DNA of 64,000 nucleotides from Chitinophagales bacterium (GCA_020635975.1 JACJYT010000003.1:248001-312000); one strand, 5' to 3'; shown: positions 48,699-57,822, counted from the stretch's first letter. Notes: generated by a model not told the origin, from the letters alone. A program made the numbers and translations.

Positions 48699-49942
48699 AT
48701 CGTATGTAAGCTTAATTGGTTTAATTTTTTGTGTAAAGGAGCTATGAATTCCAAATAAGCTGGAATTTCTTCGGCAGTTAATGGATTAGCCTTAGCAATA
48801 TTTTCTTTGTAAGGGTCAACTTGCTTGCCATTTTTCCAAAAACGATAACAAACATGCGGACCAGTTGCTAAACCAGTGCTTCCTACATAGCCAATTACTT
48901 GCCCTTGCTCAACTGCCACTCCTGGCTTGATCCCAGAAGCAATTTTAGACATGTGTAAGTATTGGGTAGTATAGGTATCGTTATGCTTGATTTTAACGTA
49001 GTTGCCATTGTATTGCTTGTATTTCGCTTCTGTAACCACGCCATTGGCTGTGCTGTAGATAGGTGTGCCAGTTGGAGCTGCGTAGTCTGTACCTAAATGA
49101 GGCTTATTTACGCCGGTCACCGGGTGAAAACGATTAGGCGAATAAGAACTGCTAATTCTACTATAGGCAACTGGTGCTTGTAAGAAAAATTCTTTCATAC
49201 TAAAGCCTTCCTCATCAAAGTATTCTCTTTTTTCTCCTTCGGCTCTTGTATAGGCAAATGCCTTACTTTCAATTCCTAAGTGCGAAAAGCTTGCTGCTTC
49301 AATTTCAAATTCGCCAATGGATTGTCCTTCTACAAACTCTTCGTAATAAATGGCTTTAAAGAAATCATTTTCTTGAATTCTGTAGAAATCGATGGTCCAC
49401 TTATAAATTTCGGATAACTCAATAGCAAACAAAGGATTAGCTCCAATTTCTAACAAGGTTTGGTAAAGGGAACCCTTAATAATAGCCGATGAAACCACTT
49501 TTTTTCGAACTATGGGTTTCGATTTCACTTCAGCTAGCACTTGATCTTCATCAAAACTAAACACAGCATATTCTACCACATTCTTTTCATAAATAAATTG
49601 CTTAGGCTTAAAGCTTAAGCCCTCTTTAGCTAGTACCATGATGTACGAATTGCCCGACTTGAATCTTCGAGGATCAAAAATAGAATCGGAATAAGTACTT
49701 ACTTGGTAGGCTTGTTGTCCGTTTAAATCAAATTTTGAAAAAACATTAGAAACATACTCATTAGGGTGTACTATGTTTTTGATGAAAAGTGTGTTGTTAG
49801 GCAAGAAACCATAAGAGGTTTTGTAGAAGCCTAGCTTTTCTTTATTGTTTAGTTGAAGTTTTGCTTGTTTAGCTGGAAATAGGCTAAAGGCAGTAAGCGA
49901 AAAGGCTAATAGGATGATTGCTAAATACTTGAAATATGTCAT
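48695..49942 (-). CDS. M23-family (LytM-like) peptidase
   Basis: 415 residues with a signal/anchor (1-23). The C-terminal LytM domain begins at KPHLGTDYAAPTGTP (His and Asp ligands near 278-282) and has YLHMSKIA and the GPHVCYRFWKNG segment. Where classical M23 enzymes have His-x-His, this has His-Val-Cys, so the third zinc ligand may be Cys or the enzyme may act as an activator. N-terminal region (about 60-260) resembles the OapA/opacity-type domains of Bacteroidota endopeptidases. Confidence 0.88.
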   Translation of the reverse strand: MTYFKYLAIILLAFSLTAFSLFPAKQAKLQLNNKEKLGFYKTSYGFLPNNTLFIKNIVHPNEYVSNVFSKFDLNGQQAYQVSTYSDSIFDPRRFKSGNSYIMVLAKEGLSFKPKQFIYEKNVVEYAVFSFDEDQVLAEVKSKPIVRKKVVSSAIIKGSLYQTLLEIGANPLFAIELSEIYKWTIDFYRIQENDFFKAIYYEEFVEGQSIGEFEIEAASFSHLGIESKAFAYTRAEGEKREYFDEEGFSMKEFFLQAPVAYSRISSSYSPNRFHPVTGVNKPHLGTDYAAPTGTPIYSTANGVVTEAKYKQYNGNYVKIKHNDTYTTQYLHMSKIASGIKPGVAVEQGQVIGYVGSTGLATGPHVCYRFWKNGKQVDPYKENIAKANPLTAEEIPAYLEFIAPLHKKLNQLSLHTI

Positions 49943-49992
49943 TCGTCAAAGTTAGATCTTCTAATAAAGGATTGCAATTCTCATTATAAACA

Positions 49993-50427
49993 CTATTTAG
50001 TGGTTCGTGTCCAATTTTCTGTTCTACCTAAAGCAGGAAAACCAATGTAACCACGAACATCTAAATTATTGGCATCTACCAAGGTCATTTTGCACTTGTA
50101 GGTTTTTCCATTTTCAGGATCATAAACGGTTCCACCAGAATAGCTATTGTTGCCGTCTTTAGAAAAATCTTTGAGTATTAATAAGCCAATTATTGGCGTG
50201 TTTCTTTTTTCTTCGTTAGGATTATTACTATCTACTTTAGCTTTTCCTGTCTTTTCGTCTATTGGCTCTTTTAACCAAATGATTTTCCCAAAATATGCTT
50301 CTCCTTTTTTATAAATTTCTACTTTGCCAGATTTTGTGGTATTGTACCAAATTCCTTCTATAGAATTTTGTGCTTTTACTGCAGCAAGGGAGCAAATTAT
50401 AAGGAGAAGAACCAAGGTTTTTTTCAT
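49993..50427 (-). CDS. DUF2147 family secreted protein
   Basis: 144 residues with a signal peptide (1-19). The domain starts IEGIWYNTTKSGKVEIYKKGEAYFGKIIWL and ends NNLDVRGYIGFPALGRTENWTRT, both hallmarks of DUF2147, a small lipocalin-like beta-barrel. Periplasmic; ligand unknown. It sits between aat and the M23 gene, all on the minus strand. Confidence 0.9.
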   Translation of the reverse strand: MKKTLVLLLIICSLAAVKAQNSIEGIWYNTTKSGKVEIYKKGEAYFGKIIWLKEPIDEKTGKAKVDSNNPNEEKRNTPIIGLLILKDFSKDGNNSYSGGTVYDPENGKTYKCKMTLVDANNLDVRGYIGFPALGRTENWTRTTK

Positions 50428-50439
50428 ATTTTTTCGTTT

Positions 50440-51123
50440 TTAGAACCAAACAAAGTTAGTATTTCTGTTTACAATTTCTTTTTTTTCACTTTCTTTTTCA
50501 ATTATTTTAAGAAAGTCAGTCAAGCTAATCTCTCTAGCGCCTAAGCTAGCTAAATGAGAAGTAAAGACTTGACAGTCAATTAATTTAAAGGGAAAGCCTT
50601 CTAGCAATTTGATGAATGCTACTTTCGAAGCATTACTTGCTTTATGAAACATGCTTTCGCCGTAAAATACGCTTCCTAAATTAACACCATAAAGGCCTCC
50701 AATTAGCTCTCCATTCTCGTTCCAAACTTCAACCGAATGAGCAAAGCCAGCCTTATGTAAAGCTATATACGCATCTTGCATCTCTTTTGTTATCCAAGTG
50801 CCATCTTGATTTTTTCTTTTTTGCTCACTACAGTTTCTAATTACTCCTTCGAAATCTTGGTTTAGGCTAGTTTTCCACTTACTTTCTTTCAAGAATTTCC
50901 GCATACTTTTACTAATTTTTAATTCTTCTGGAAAGAGTACAAAGCGCGGATCTGGAGCATGCCATAGAATGGGTTCTCCCTCATTATACCAAGGGAAAAT
51001 GCCATTTTGGTAGGCTAGTAGCAGTCTATCTATGCTAAGGTCGCCGCCAATAGCAAGTAGGCCATCTTCTGCTAGGAGTGGGTGTGGAAATACCAATTGC
51101 TCATCTAAGTAATAAACAGGCAT
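50440..51123 (-). CDS. aat: Leucyl/phenylalanyl-tRNA--protein transferase
   Basis: 227 residues. FPWYNEGEPILWHAPDPRFVLFP and the later GGLYGVNLGSVFYGESMFHKASNASK block are the family signatures. It adds Leu or Phe to N-terminal Arg/Lys of proteins, marking them for ClpAP degradation (N-degron pathway). Its start overlaps the aroA stop (TAATG), so the two are translationally coupled. Confidence 0.96.
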   Translation of the reverse strand: MPVYYLDEQLVFPHPLLAEDGLLAIGGDLSIDRLLLAYQNGIFPWYNEGEPILWHAPDPRFVLFPEELKISKSMRKFLKESKWKTSLNQDFEGVIRNCSEQKRKNQDGTWITKEMQDAYIALHKAGFAHSVEVWNENGELIGGLYGVNLGSVFYGESMFHKASNASKVAFIKLLEGFPFKLIDCQVFTSHLASLGAREISLTDFLKIIEKESEKKEIVNRNTNFVWF

Positions 51124-52334
51124 TACTTCAAACTAATTTTTTCTAATTCTCTCCAAAAACTAGGGAAGCTTTTGTTTACTACTTCTGGATTTTCAATTTC
51201 GATTTCTCCGTAAATTATTGCTAGAGGAGCAAAGGACATGGCCATGCGATGATCTTGGTAGGTTTTAATGATTTTCTTTGAAGATATCGCTATGTCGTGA
51301 TCTCGTTCTAAGAAGTAAATAGCATCTTCTTCTCTTAATCTAAAAGCAAATTGTTTCAACTCGTTTTGGAGAGCTTTAATTCTATCGCTTTCCTTTAAAC
51401 TTAAGGTGTGTAAACCACTAAATTTCCCCTCTATACCTAAACCCACGCAAGAGCATATTACCGTTTGTGCTAGATCTGGACAATCTTTGAAGTCGTATTC
51501 TAAATAGGAGCTTCTATTTTCCGATTTACTTAAGCGGATGCAATCGCCCACTATGTCGGTCTTTACGCCAAGGCGATAGTAAATGTCGGAAACTTGATTA
51601 TCGCCCTGCCAAGAGAATTTATGCAAGCCTTTCAATAATAGACTCCCTTCATCTAGTAAGGCAACAATACTGTAAAAATATGCAGCAGCACTCCAATCAC
51701 TCTCAATTTCCAGACTTCGCCCTTGGTAGTTTTGCTCCTCTATTCGAATAAAATTTCCACTCTCTTCCACTTTCACCCCAAAATAACGGAGCATTTCTAG
51801 ACTCATCTTAATGTAAGGGGCAGAATTTATTTCTTCGGAAAGTTCTAATTCTAAACCGCCTTTAAGTTTGGGCGCAATGAGCAAAAGGGCGCTTGCAAAT
51901 TGACTGCTATTTTTAGCGCTGATCTTCAATTTTCCACCTTGAATCTTGCTGCCATTTATAGTAAAAGGAAGATGGTAGGCTTTATCTTGATAGCTTATTT
52001 CTGCACCTAGAGTTTCCAAAGCTTCGAGTAGTTCTCTCATTGGGCGCTCTCGCATTCTACTTGCTGCATCTACTAAATAGTTGCTTTTTTGTAAGGCCAA
52101 AAAAGCACTAATAAATCGGGTGGCTGTTCCAGCTAAGCCCAAATGTTTATGCAAACTTTTGTTGTTTAAAGAGCTTTGCAATATTTGCGTATCCTCGGCT
52201 TCCGACAAATTAAGTAGCTCTATTTTTTCATGGCATAGAGCTTGAACAATAAGCGCGCGATTGCTAATGCTTTTGGAAGCAGGAAGTTCGATAAGCTCGT
52301 CATCCAAAATTCGTTCTGTATAGCTTAAGTTCAT
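51123..52334 (-). CDS. aroA: 3-phosphoshikimate 1-carboxyvinyltransferase (EPSP synthase)
   Basis: 403 residues, a little short of the usual ~430. KSISNRALIVQAL (substrate-binding Lys), GLAGTATRF, LKESDRIKALQNEL and DHRMAMSFAPLA are present. It makes EPSP from shikimate-3-phosphate and PEP. The glycine of the typical NAGTA loop is represented here by GLAGTA. It is the first gene of the aroA-aat run. Confidence 0.94.
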   Translation of the reverse strand: MNLSYTERILDDELIELPASKSISNRALIVQALCHEKIELLNLSEAEDTQILQSSLNNKSLHKHLGLAGTATRFISAFLALQKSNYLVDAASRMRERPMRELLEALETLGAEISYQDKAYHLPFTINGSKIQGGKLKISAKNSSQFASALLLIAPKLKGGLELELSEEINSAPYIKMSLEMLRYFGVKVEESGNFIRIEEQNYQGRSLEIESDWSAAAYFYSIVALLDEGSLLLKGLHKFSWQGDNQVSDIYYRLGVKTDIVGDCIRLSKSENRSSYLEYDFKDCPDLAQTVICSCVGLGIEGKFSGLHTLSLKESDRIKALQNELKQFAFRLREEDAIYFLERDHDIAISSKKIIKTYQDHRMAMSFAPLAIIYGEIEIENPEVVNKSFPSFWRELEKISLK

Positions 52335-52437
52335 TTAGTTAAGTTACGATAAAATTATGACTTGCACCGAAGGTAAAAAATCTCCGAGAAACTTAGTAAT
52401 CCAAAAATTAGGAAAATAAAGAAGAGCTAAAAGTTTC

Positions 52438-52445
52438 TACCTTTG
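52438..52445 (+). promoter_or_regulatory. TAnnTTTG -7 element of trmL
   Basis: TACCTTTG ends 15 bp before the ATG at 52461 and rules out the TTG at 52443 as a start. Confidence 0.6.
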
Positions 52446-52460
52446 CTCGAAACTCGTCTT

Positions 52461-52916
52461 ATGCCTTTAAATATCGTTTTAATTGAACCTGAAATTCCAA
52501 ATAATACGGGAAATATAGGTAGACTTAGTTTGGCTGCTGGAGCCAATTTACATTTGGTAAAACCCTTTGGCTTCGAATTGAGCGATGCTCGAGTGAAACG
52601 TGCTGGCTTAGATTATTGGAAGCACGTCAATCTTTTTATCTATGAAAATGTAGAGGAGTTTTTTGAAAAGAATAAGAATGTCTCTTTGGCTTTTTTTAGT
52701 AGTCACGCAAAAAAAAGTTTTTGGGAAATGGAGCTCGAGCCCAACAGCTTTCTAGTTTTCGGAAAGGAATCAAAAGGTTTAGACAAAACTATTTTAGAAC
52801 AGTATTCCAAGCAACAATATGCTATTCCTATTCATAGCGAACATGTGCGCAGTCTCAATCTAGCAAATGCGGTGGCTGTTGTGGTATACGAAGCTTTGCG
52901 GAAGCTGAAAATCTAA
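52461..52916 (+). CDS. trmL: tRNA (cytidine/uridine-34-2'-O)-methyltransferase
   Basis: 151 residues from the ATG at 52461. It is a minimal SPOUT methyltransferase: IVLIEPEIPNNTGNIGRLSLAAGANLHLV at the start, FLVFGKESKGL in the trefoil knot and RSLNLANAVAVVVYEALR at the end. It methylates the wobble base of tRNA-Leu isoacceptors in E. coli. Its stop overlaps the convergent aroB stop by 4 bp. Confidence 0.93.
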   Translation: MPLNIVLIEPEIPNNTGNIGRLSLAAGANLHLVKPFGFELSDARVKRAGLDYWKHVNLFIYENVEEFFEKNKNVSLAFFSSHAKKSFWEMELEPNSFLVFGKESKGLDKTILEQYSKQQYAIPIHSEHVRSLNLANAVAVVVYEALRKLKI

Positions 52917-53920
52917 GTGGCTTGCTTATATAGACAAGCTTTTATTTCTTGCTTCGTAAGTAGACAATCGAGCACTACTTGTTCAGCTTTGGCTAAAAGA
53001 CTAAAGTTTATCTTAGCATCTTGATTTTTTTTATCGTTAGAAGCTAGTTCTAGCAGCTCTTCAAATTCGACTAAGCTAATTTCTTGTCTACCAAAGATAG
53101 CCTCAATAGCAGCTTGATACTTAAGTGCTAATTGTGGATCTAAATTACAATAGCTAACTGAAAGTTCTATGGCCCATAACATGCCTTGAGCAACAGCTTC
53201 ACCATGTAAGAGTTCCTGGCCATTTTCTAAGCGCCAAGATTCGAGGGCATGCCCTAGGGTATGTCCAAAATTTAATGCTTTTCTAAGTCCTTTTTCTAAG
53301 GGGTCGGCTGCAACAATATTTTGCTTAATACTTAGGGAAGTTTGGATCAAGCTTAAGCTAATTTCATCACTTTGGGTAAGCTGCCAAAAATGCTCTTCGT
53401 TGGCTATTAATCCATGCTTCAGCATTTCGGCTTTCGCGCTTTTTAAATGTCTAGGGTCTAAGGTTTTAAGAAAATGAATATCTATAAAAACTTCTTCTGC
53501 TTCTTTAAAAAGTCCTAGCATGTTTTTTTGCGAAAAGAAATCAATTCCAGTTTTTCCCCCAAGGCTAGCATCAACCATAGCTAAAAGACTTGTTGGAATA
53601 TTTATAAAACGAATGCCTCGCTTGTAGCAGCTTGCAGCAAAGCCACCCATATCGCAAATAACGCCACCGCCTAAATTGATTAATAAAGAAGTTCTATCCG
53701 CTTTATGTTGGAGTAAGCTTTCCCAAATCAAAGTACATGTTTCTAAATTCTTATGCTTTTCTCCACTTTTAATTTCGATTACTTGAACATACAAACTAGG
53801 TAGGAATGGAAGGCAATCCTTTTTGGTGTTTTCATCTACTAAGACGAAAATTTGAGAAAAATATTCTTTATGTAGATAGTGGCTTAAGAGCTCCTGTATA
53901 TTTCCAAAGTGAAGTGGCAT
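52913..53920 (-). CDS. aroB: 3-dehydroquinate synthase
   Basis: 335 residues. NAD- and metal-binding segments are seen: LINLGGGVICDMGGFAASCYKRG, the INIPTSLLAMVDASLGGKTGID block and RKALNFGHTLGHALE with the metal His. It performs the second step of the shikimate pathway. It is 1-2 bp from the upstream ABM gene and probably shares its transcript. Confidence 0.95.
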   Translation of the reverse strand: MPLHFGNIQELLSHYLHKEYFSQIFVLVDENTKKDCLPFLPSLYVQVIEIKSGEKHKNLETCTLIWESLLQHKADRTSLLINLGGGVICDMGGFAASCYKRGIRFINIPTSLLAMVDASLGGKTGIDFFSQKNMLGLFKEAEEVFIDIHFLKTLDPRHLKSAKAEMLKHGLIANEEHFWQLTQSDEISLSLIQTSLSIKQNIVAADPLEKGLRKALNFGHTLGHALESWRLENGQELLHGEAVAQGMLWAIELSVSYCNLDPQLALKYQAAIEAIFGRQEISLVEFEELLELASNDKKNQDAKINFSLLAKAEQVVLDCLLTKQEIKACLYKQAT

Positions 53921-53921
53921 C

Positions 53922-54209
53922 TTAGCTGTGTTTTGCTAGCGACCAAGCCTCCGGCTTTGCGTCAAATTTTTCTTTCACCCCACTCCAAATATTTCGAAAA
54001 AAATCGGATTCTCTATACCTTTCTAGAGCGGCTTCGTTTTCCCAGTGACTGTAGGTGAAAAATACATTAGCTCGGTTTTTATCTTTTAGCAATTCTAGGT
54101 GCGAGCAGCCATCGAAACTGGCTATAAATACTTTTTGTTTTTCGAAGATTTCGAGAAAGGATAAGATTTCTTCTTCTCTAAAACTCATTTTAACTATTCT
54201 TACTATCAT
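53922..54209 (-). CDS. Antibiotic-biosynthesis-monooxygenase (ABM) fold protein
   Basis: 95 residues in a single ferredoxin-like ABM domain: MIVRIVKMSFREEEILSFLEIFEKQK, then FFTYSHWENEAALERYRESDFFRNIW, the typical trailing HW.s.eal..Y..s..F pattern. Such proteins act as cofactor-free oxygenases or haem degraders, or have no known activity. Likely co-transcribed with aroB. Confidence 0.85.
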   Translation of the reverse strand: MIVRIVKMSFREEEILSFLEIFEKQKVFIASFDGCSHLELLKDKNRANVFFTYSHWENEAALERYRESDFFRNIWSGVKEKFDAKPEAWSLAKHS

Positions 54210-54236
54210 ACCTAAATTCGATGCTACTTTTCGCTT

Positions 54237-54509
54237 CTAAAATTGGTCCATTTTGAGCTGAGCAATTTTTAAATAAAACTCTTTCGATTGCTCGCTGAGT
54301 TTGGAGGTGTCGATTTTTAAGCTAGCTATAATATCGATAAGCGTACTCACCTTGGCTTCTGTTTCAAAATACTTATTTACAACTACGACCTTTTTTTCTT
54401 CTAGGATGCAATAGCCCGAATGAAAGTTGCCTTTTTCATAGCGAACAATATATTCTGCCTCATCTAGGAGCTTTTCTGCTTTTTTTAAAACGCTAGAGGT
54501 GTATTTCAT
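54237..54509 (-). CDS. Conserved-looking small hypothetical protein
   Basis: 90 residues: helix (SVLKKAEKLLDEAEYIVRYEKG), a two-strand beta unit (GYCILEEKKVVVVNKYFETEAK) and a second long helix. No signal peptide, no known motif. The compact alpha-beta-alpha layout and its place 27 bp upstream of the ABM/aroB genes support it as real. Confidence 0.6.
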   Translation of the reverse strand: MKYTSSVLKKAEKLLDEAEYIVRYEKGNFHSGYCILEEKKVVVVNKYFETEAKVSTLIDIIASLKIDTSKLSEQSKEFYLKIAQLKMDQF

Positions 54510-54626
54510 AAATTATTACATAAAAAGCTAAGCCTTGTCTCAATTTTAGCTTACTTTTGAAAAGTAAATATAAAGAACTTAGCTAGAATTTTACTGGTTT
54601 TTGCTCCTTATAAAATTTTGCATACT

Positions 54627-55295
54627 ATGAAAAAGATTTGGATTTATCTGGCTTTCTTTCTCCCGATGCTTTCAATAGCTCAAACGGAAAACTCAAAAGA
54701 TAAGCAGTTGTTTGTTGCATATTTGGCAGCAGGCTTAAATACGAGTCAAATAGGTGGAGATTTAATGGCAGGATATAGACGAGTAGGCGGCAACCTTGGC
54801 GTGGGATCTTACATTATGTATAAGCCCTTTCTTTCTAATAGCATTGAAATTTCCTATTCTATGAAGGGAAGCCAGAGTAATTTTAGCAACAAGGACCCTT
54901 TAGCTTTTAGTAAGTTCATTTTTGATTACGTGGAAATTCCAGTAATGTTAAATTACCACGATAAGCAAGTAGCTATTTTTAGTGCTGGATTTACCCTAGG
55001 GCGCTTGATTCGTTACAAGCTAACTACCGGTGCTAGTGAACTACCTGCAGACCCAGTGAAATGGGAAATTGGCCTGGGAGCTGGAGCAACTTTTTTAATC
55101 AAGAAGCGCTTTGGCATTAATTTGAAAGTAAATTATTCGATGAACAATATTTGGGGTAAGCCTTTTGAAAGAGAAACGGTATCGCAAACAGGAGCTCCCG
55201 TTGTTTATAGAAGTAAAGCTAGAAAGGGGGGGTGGTACCACAATACAGTTTCCTTACGCTTCATTTATTTGTTAGTGAAAAAGGACGAAAAGTAG
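54627..55295 (+). CDS. Outer-membrane beta-barrel protein (PorT/OMP_b-brl-like)
   Basis: 222 residues from the ATG at 54627 (a TTG three codons earlier is unlikely). A signal peptide ends near SIAQT. Mature part: amphipathic strands with aromatic belt residues and the pattern LGVGSYIMYKPFLSNSIEISYSM, then VEIPVMLNYH, typical of Bacteroidota 'porin family / PorT-like' barrels. Function unknown; the last base overlaps the region of the DinB start. Confidence 0.7.
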   Translation: MKKIWIYLAFFLPMLSIAQTENSKDKQLFVAYLAAGLNTSQIGGDLMAGYRRVGGNLGVGSYIMYKPFLSNSIEISYSMKGSQSNFSNKDPLAFSKFIFDYVEIPVMLNYHDKQVAIFSAGFTLGRLIRYKLTTGASELPADPVKWEIGLGAGATFLIKKRFGINLKVNYSMNNIWGKPFERETVSQTGAPVVYRSKARKGGWYHNTVSLRFIYLLVKKDEK

Positions 55296-55297
55296 TG

Positions 55298-55813
55298 TTG
55301 TTAGCCAGACCTACTCATATAGATTCAAGTGCCTATTATGCTAATTATTTAAAGGCCGCTCAAGGCGAAGACGCTTTTGCTGAGTTTCAATCTTCTTTAT
55401 CAGATAGTTTGCGCTTGATTGAAGACTTAAGTGAAGTAGATTTAGACTACGCCTATGCAGAAGCGAAATGGACCATCCGAGAAGTCCTGCTTCATATATT
55501 AGATGCTGAACGGGTATTTGCTTATCGTGCCCTACGAATTTTACGAGGGGATAAGACCGAATTGCCAGGCTTTGATGAAGATAGTTATGTGGCTAACAGC
55601 TATGCCACTTCTTGGTCGAAGGAAGATTTAATAGAAGCTTTCGAGCTTTCTAGGAAGTCGGTAATCCTGCTTTTTAAAAATTGTAATTCTAGAAACTTAG
55701 ATGAGGAGCTTAAGGCGAGTGGAAAGATGTTTAGTGCGCGCCTATTAGCTTGGTTGATTGTTGGTCACAACAGGCACCATCTTCAGGTAATTCAAGAACG
55801 TTATCTTAAGTAA
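55298..55813 (+). CDS. DinB-family (DinB_2/YfiT-like) protein
   Basis: About 171 residues if begun at the TTG 55298 (MLARPTHIDSSAYYANYL); GTG at 55295 is the other choice, and no ATG fits. The four-helix DinB fold is shown by AKWTIREVLLHILDAERVFAYRALRILRGD and the metal site histidines in LLHILDAE and GHNRHHLQVI. These proteins bind a divalent metal; some are thiol-transferases. A non-ATG start is required by homology. Confidence 0.85.
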   Translation: MLARPTHIDSSAYYANYLKAAQGEDAFAEFQSSLSDSLRLIEDLSEVDLDYAYAEAKWTIREVLLHILDAERVFAYRALRILRGDKTELPGFDEDSYVANSYATSWSKEDLIEAFELSRKSVILLFKNCNSRNLDEELKASGKMFSARLLAWLIVGHNRHHLQVIQERYLK

Positions 55814-56061
55814 GGGTAATTCTTCCCTCACAGAGTCTATCGAAGAGGACCCTGTGGCAGCTTGCATACAAATCTCCTTCAATGTGGTCTCTTCGCAATG
55901 AAGCTGTGGGTATAAGGAAAAAGTTATTACTTAAAATGATTCACATTCAGAACTTGCAGGGTCCTTTTCAAGAGACCCTGCAAAGGGAATGCGTTCAAAA
56001 CTTGCAGGATCATTTACCGCAGACACGGTGAAGTGCAGAGAAATCTTAAGTAAGCGTAATT
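55804..56061. repeat. Intergenic repeat block with 18-bp direct repeats and a hairpin
   Basis: TCTTAAGTAAGGGTAATT at 55804 recurs as TCTTAAGTAAGCGTAATT at 56044 (17 of 18). Between them a TTGCAGGGTC/GACCCTGCAA hairpin lies at about 55956-55983, and the CAGAACTTGCAGGGTC text recurs about 45 bp later as CAAAACTTGCAGGATC. No gene is seen in this 232-bp gap. Confidence 0.6.
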
Positions 56062-57281
56062 ACAGTTACTTCTGGTAAAATTCCAACGCGACCAGGATAG
56101 CCTAAGTTGCCAAAACCTCTATTAACATAGAGAAATTGCTCTGCTTCTTGGTAAAGTCCAGCCCATTGCTTGTAGGCGTATTGCGACGGACTCCATTTAA
56201 ACCACTTGGTTTCTATACCAAATTGAAAGCCATGGGTGTGTCCAGATAACATTAAATCTACATTGGGGTATTCCTTTCTTACTTGAGCATCCCAATGACT
56301 AGGATCGTGACTTAGTAAAATTTGTAGGCTATTCGGGTCGATGCCTTCATAGGCCTTCTTCATATCTCCTCCACTCGGAAAATGCGAATTAACACTCCAA
56401 TTTTCTACTCCAATCAGACTAATTTTTTCTCCATCAATTTCCAGAATTCGATTAGAATTTCTGATCAAATCCCATCCCATATCTTGATGAACTTTTAAAA
56501 AAGCTTCGAAGTTGGCTCTCTTTTCAGGACTGTCCTCGCTTCCGAAAGCATAGGCACCATAATCGTGATTTCCAAGCACCGAGAAAACACCATGTTTTGC
56601 TTTTAGCTGCGAAAAGATGGCTTTGTATTCATCCATTTCTTCGGCCAAGTCATTTACCAAATCGCCAGTAAAAACAATCAAATCTGGATTTAGTGCATTA
56701 ATTTTATCTATGGCTTTTTGTATGGGTTTTGTTTGATTAAAGCTTCCCGAATGAATATCAGACAATTGAACTATCGTAAAACCTTTAAAGTTTTTAGGGA
56801 GCTTTTTAAGACTAAGATTTATCTTGTGAAATTGATAATTATAAGCATTCCTCAATACACCATAACTCAGAACTAGAAAAGGCACAAAGGCCGATAAAAT
56901 AGCCATCTGACTAATAAATTTCCTTCTATCCTCAAGTTGCACGGTAGGAGATTGGCTGCTCAGTTTTTTGAAGGCAAAGCTTATAGAACGGAAAACATCT
57001 TCTCCAAACAACCAAGTAATTGCAAAAATTTTGGAAAGTAATCCAAAGAAGAAAATAGCTGCCGTAAGCATTTTTAAAAACTTCGGAATATTTTGCTGTC
57101 CGTACATCGCAGTAACAACAATAGAAATAATAATAAAAAGGGTAATCGACCAATAAAGTCCCGCTACTATTTTTCCTGAAAGAGTTTGAAGGGGAAACAA
57201 AGTTTTAAAAGCTTGATAGGCGTAATAATCAATGCCAAAAACTACAAATGTTAGAATTAAAAAAAAGAAAATTTCTTTCAT
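56046..57281 (-). CDS. Membrane-anchored calcineurin-like metallophosphoesterase
   Basis: 411 residues. Four hydrophobic segments lie in the first ~150 residues, then a YkuE/YaeI-type phosphodiesterase with all metal-binding blocks: QLSDIHSG, FTGDLVND, VLGNHDYG, LSHDPSHWD and SGHTHGFQFG. YaeI-type enzymes hydrolyse phosphodiesters or UDP-diacylglucosamine-like lipids; the substrate here is not clear. The catalytic part probably faces outside if the anchor is typical. Confidence 0.88.
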   Translation of the reverse strand: MKEIFFFLILTFVVFGIDYYAYQAFKTLFPLQTLSGKIVAGLYWSITLFIIISIVVTAMYGQQNIPKFLKMLTAAIFFFGLLSKIFAITWLFGEDVFRSISFAFKKLSSQSPTVQLEDRRKFISQMAILSAFVPFLVLSYGVLRNAYNYQFHKINLSLKKLPKNFKGFTIVQLSDIHSGSFNQTKPIQKAIDKINALNPDLIVFTGDLVNDLAEEMDEYKAIFSQLKAKHGVFSVLGNHDYGAYAFGSEDSPEKRANFEAFLKVHQDMGWDLIRNSNRILEIDGEKISLIGVENWSVNSHFPSGGDMKKAYEGIDPNSLQILLSHDPSHWDAQVRKEYPNVDLMLSGHTHGFQFGIETKWFKWSPSQYAYKQWAGLYQEAEQFLYVNRGFGNLGYPGRVGILPEVTVITLT

Positions 57282-57320
57282 GATATTAAATTACTAGGCT
57301 AGAACCATAGAAAGTCAAAA

Positions 57321-57770
57321 TTAGTTTTTATTAAGGACAATTTCTAGTTGTTCGAATACCCAGGGCCAAGCTTCGCTGAAATAGTTTCTGCACTTGATCC
57401 AATCTTCTCCTTCATCCATCCAAGCGCTATGTCGTAAGCTGATTCTACATTGTTCTGGACTAATTTGTTCGAAAAATAATACTACAAATGTTTGTTTATC
57501 CCCATTTCTGATGGACGGAATGCTAGGAGGAGCATTCCAGCTAAAGCTGAGCATTTGCTCAGGAATATAACTCAAAACTTTGCAGGATTCGGAACCTCGC
57601 AAGCCTAAAGGTGCTTCTAGGTCGAAGTAAATTTCGTATGCTCCGTAAAGTTTAAGTTCAATCTTATTGTCTCTACCAAAAAAAGCTTTCAAGCCCTCAT
57701 GAGTGGTCCAATATTTCCAAGCCTCTTCTTTTGAACAAGGGAATACTCTATCGATGTAAATATCTTCCAT
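57321..57770 (-). CDS. SRPBCC / AHSA1 family protein
   Basis: 149 residues from the ATG at 57770; an upstream start at 57782 would run into the peroxiredoxin terminator. The opening EDIYIDRVFPCSKEEAWKYWTTHEGLKAFFG and the closing WIKCRNYFSEAWPWVFEQLEIVL are typical of the Aha1-domain SRPBCC group. A small ligand-binding cytosolic protein of unknown target. Confidence 0.85.
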   Translation of the reverse strand: MEDIYIDRVFPCSKEEAWKYWTTHEGLKAFFGRDNKIELKLYGAYEIYFDLEAPLGLRGSESCKVLSYIPEQMLSFSWNAPPSIPSIRNGDKQTFVVLFFEQISPEQCRISLRHSAWMDEGEDWIKCRNYFSEAWPWVFEQLEIVLNKN

Positions 57771-57774
57771 AAAA

Positions 57775-57802
57775 AAAGCCAAGATATTTAATCTTGGCTT
57801 TT
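57775..57802 (-). terminator. Intrinsic terminator of the peroxiredoxin gene
   Basis: AAAGCCAAGAT / ATCTTGGCTTT stem with a short T-rich loop and A/T runs on both sides, between the stop of the peroxiredoxin gene and the next start. Confidence 0.9.
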
Positions 57803-57822
57803 TCTAAAAATTTACTTTTTTC

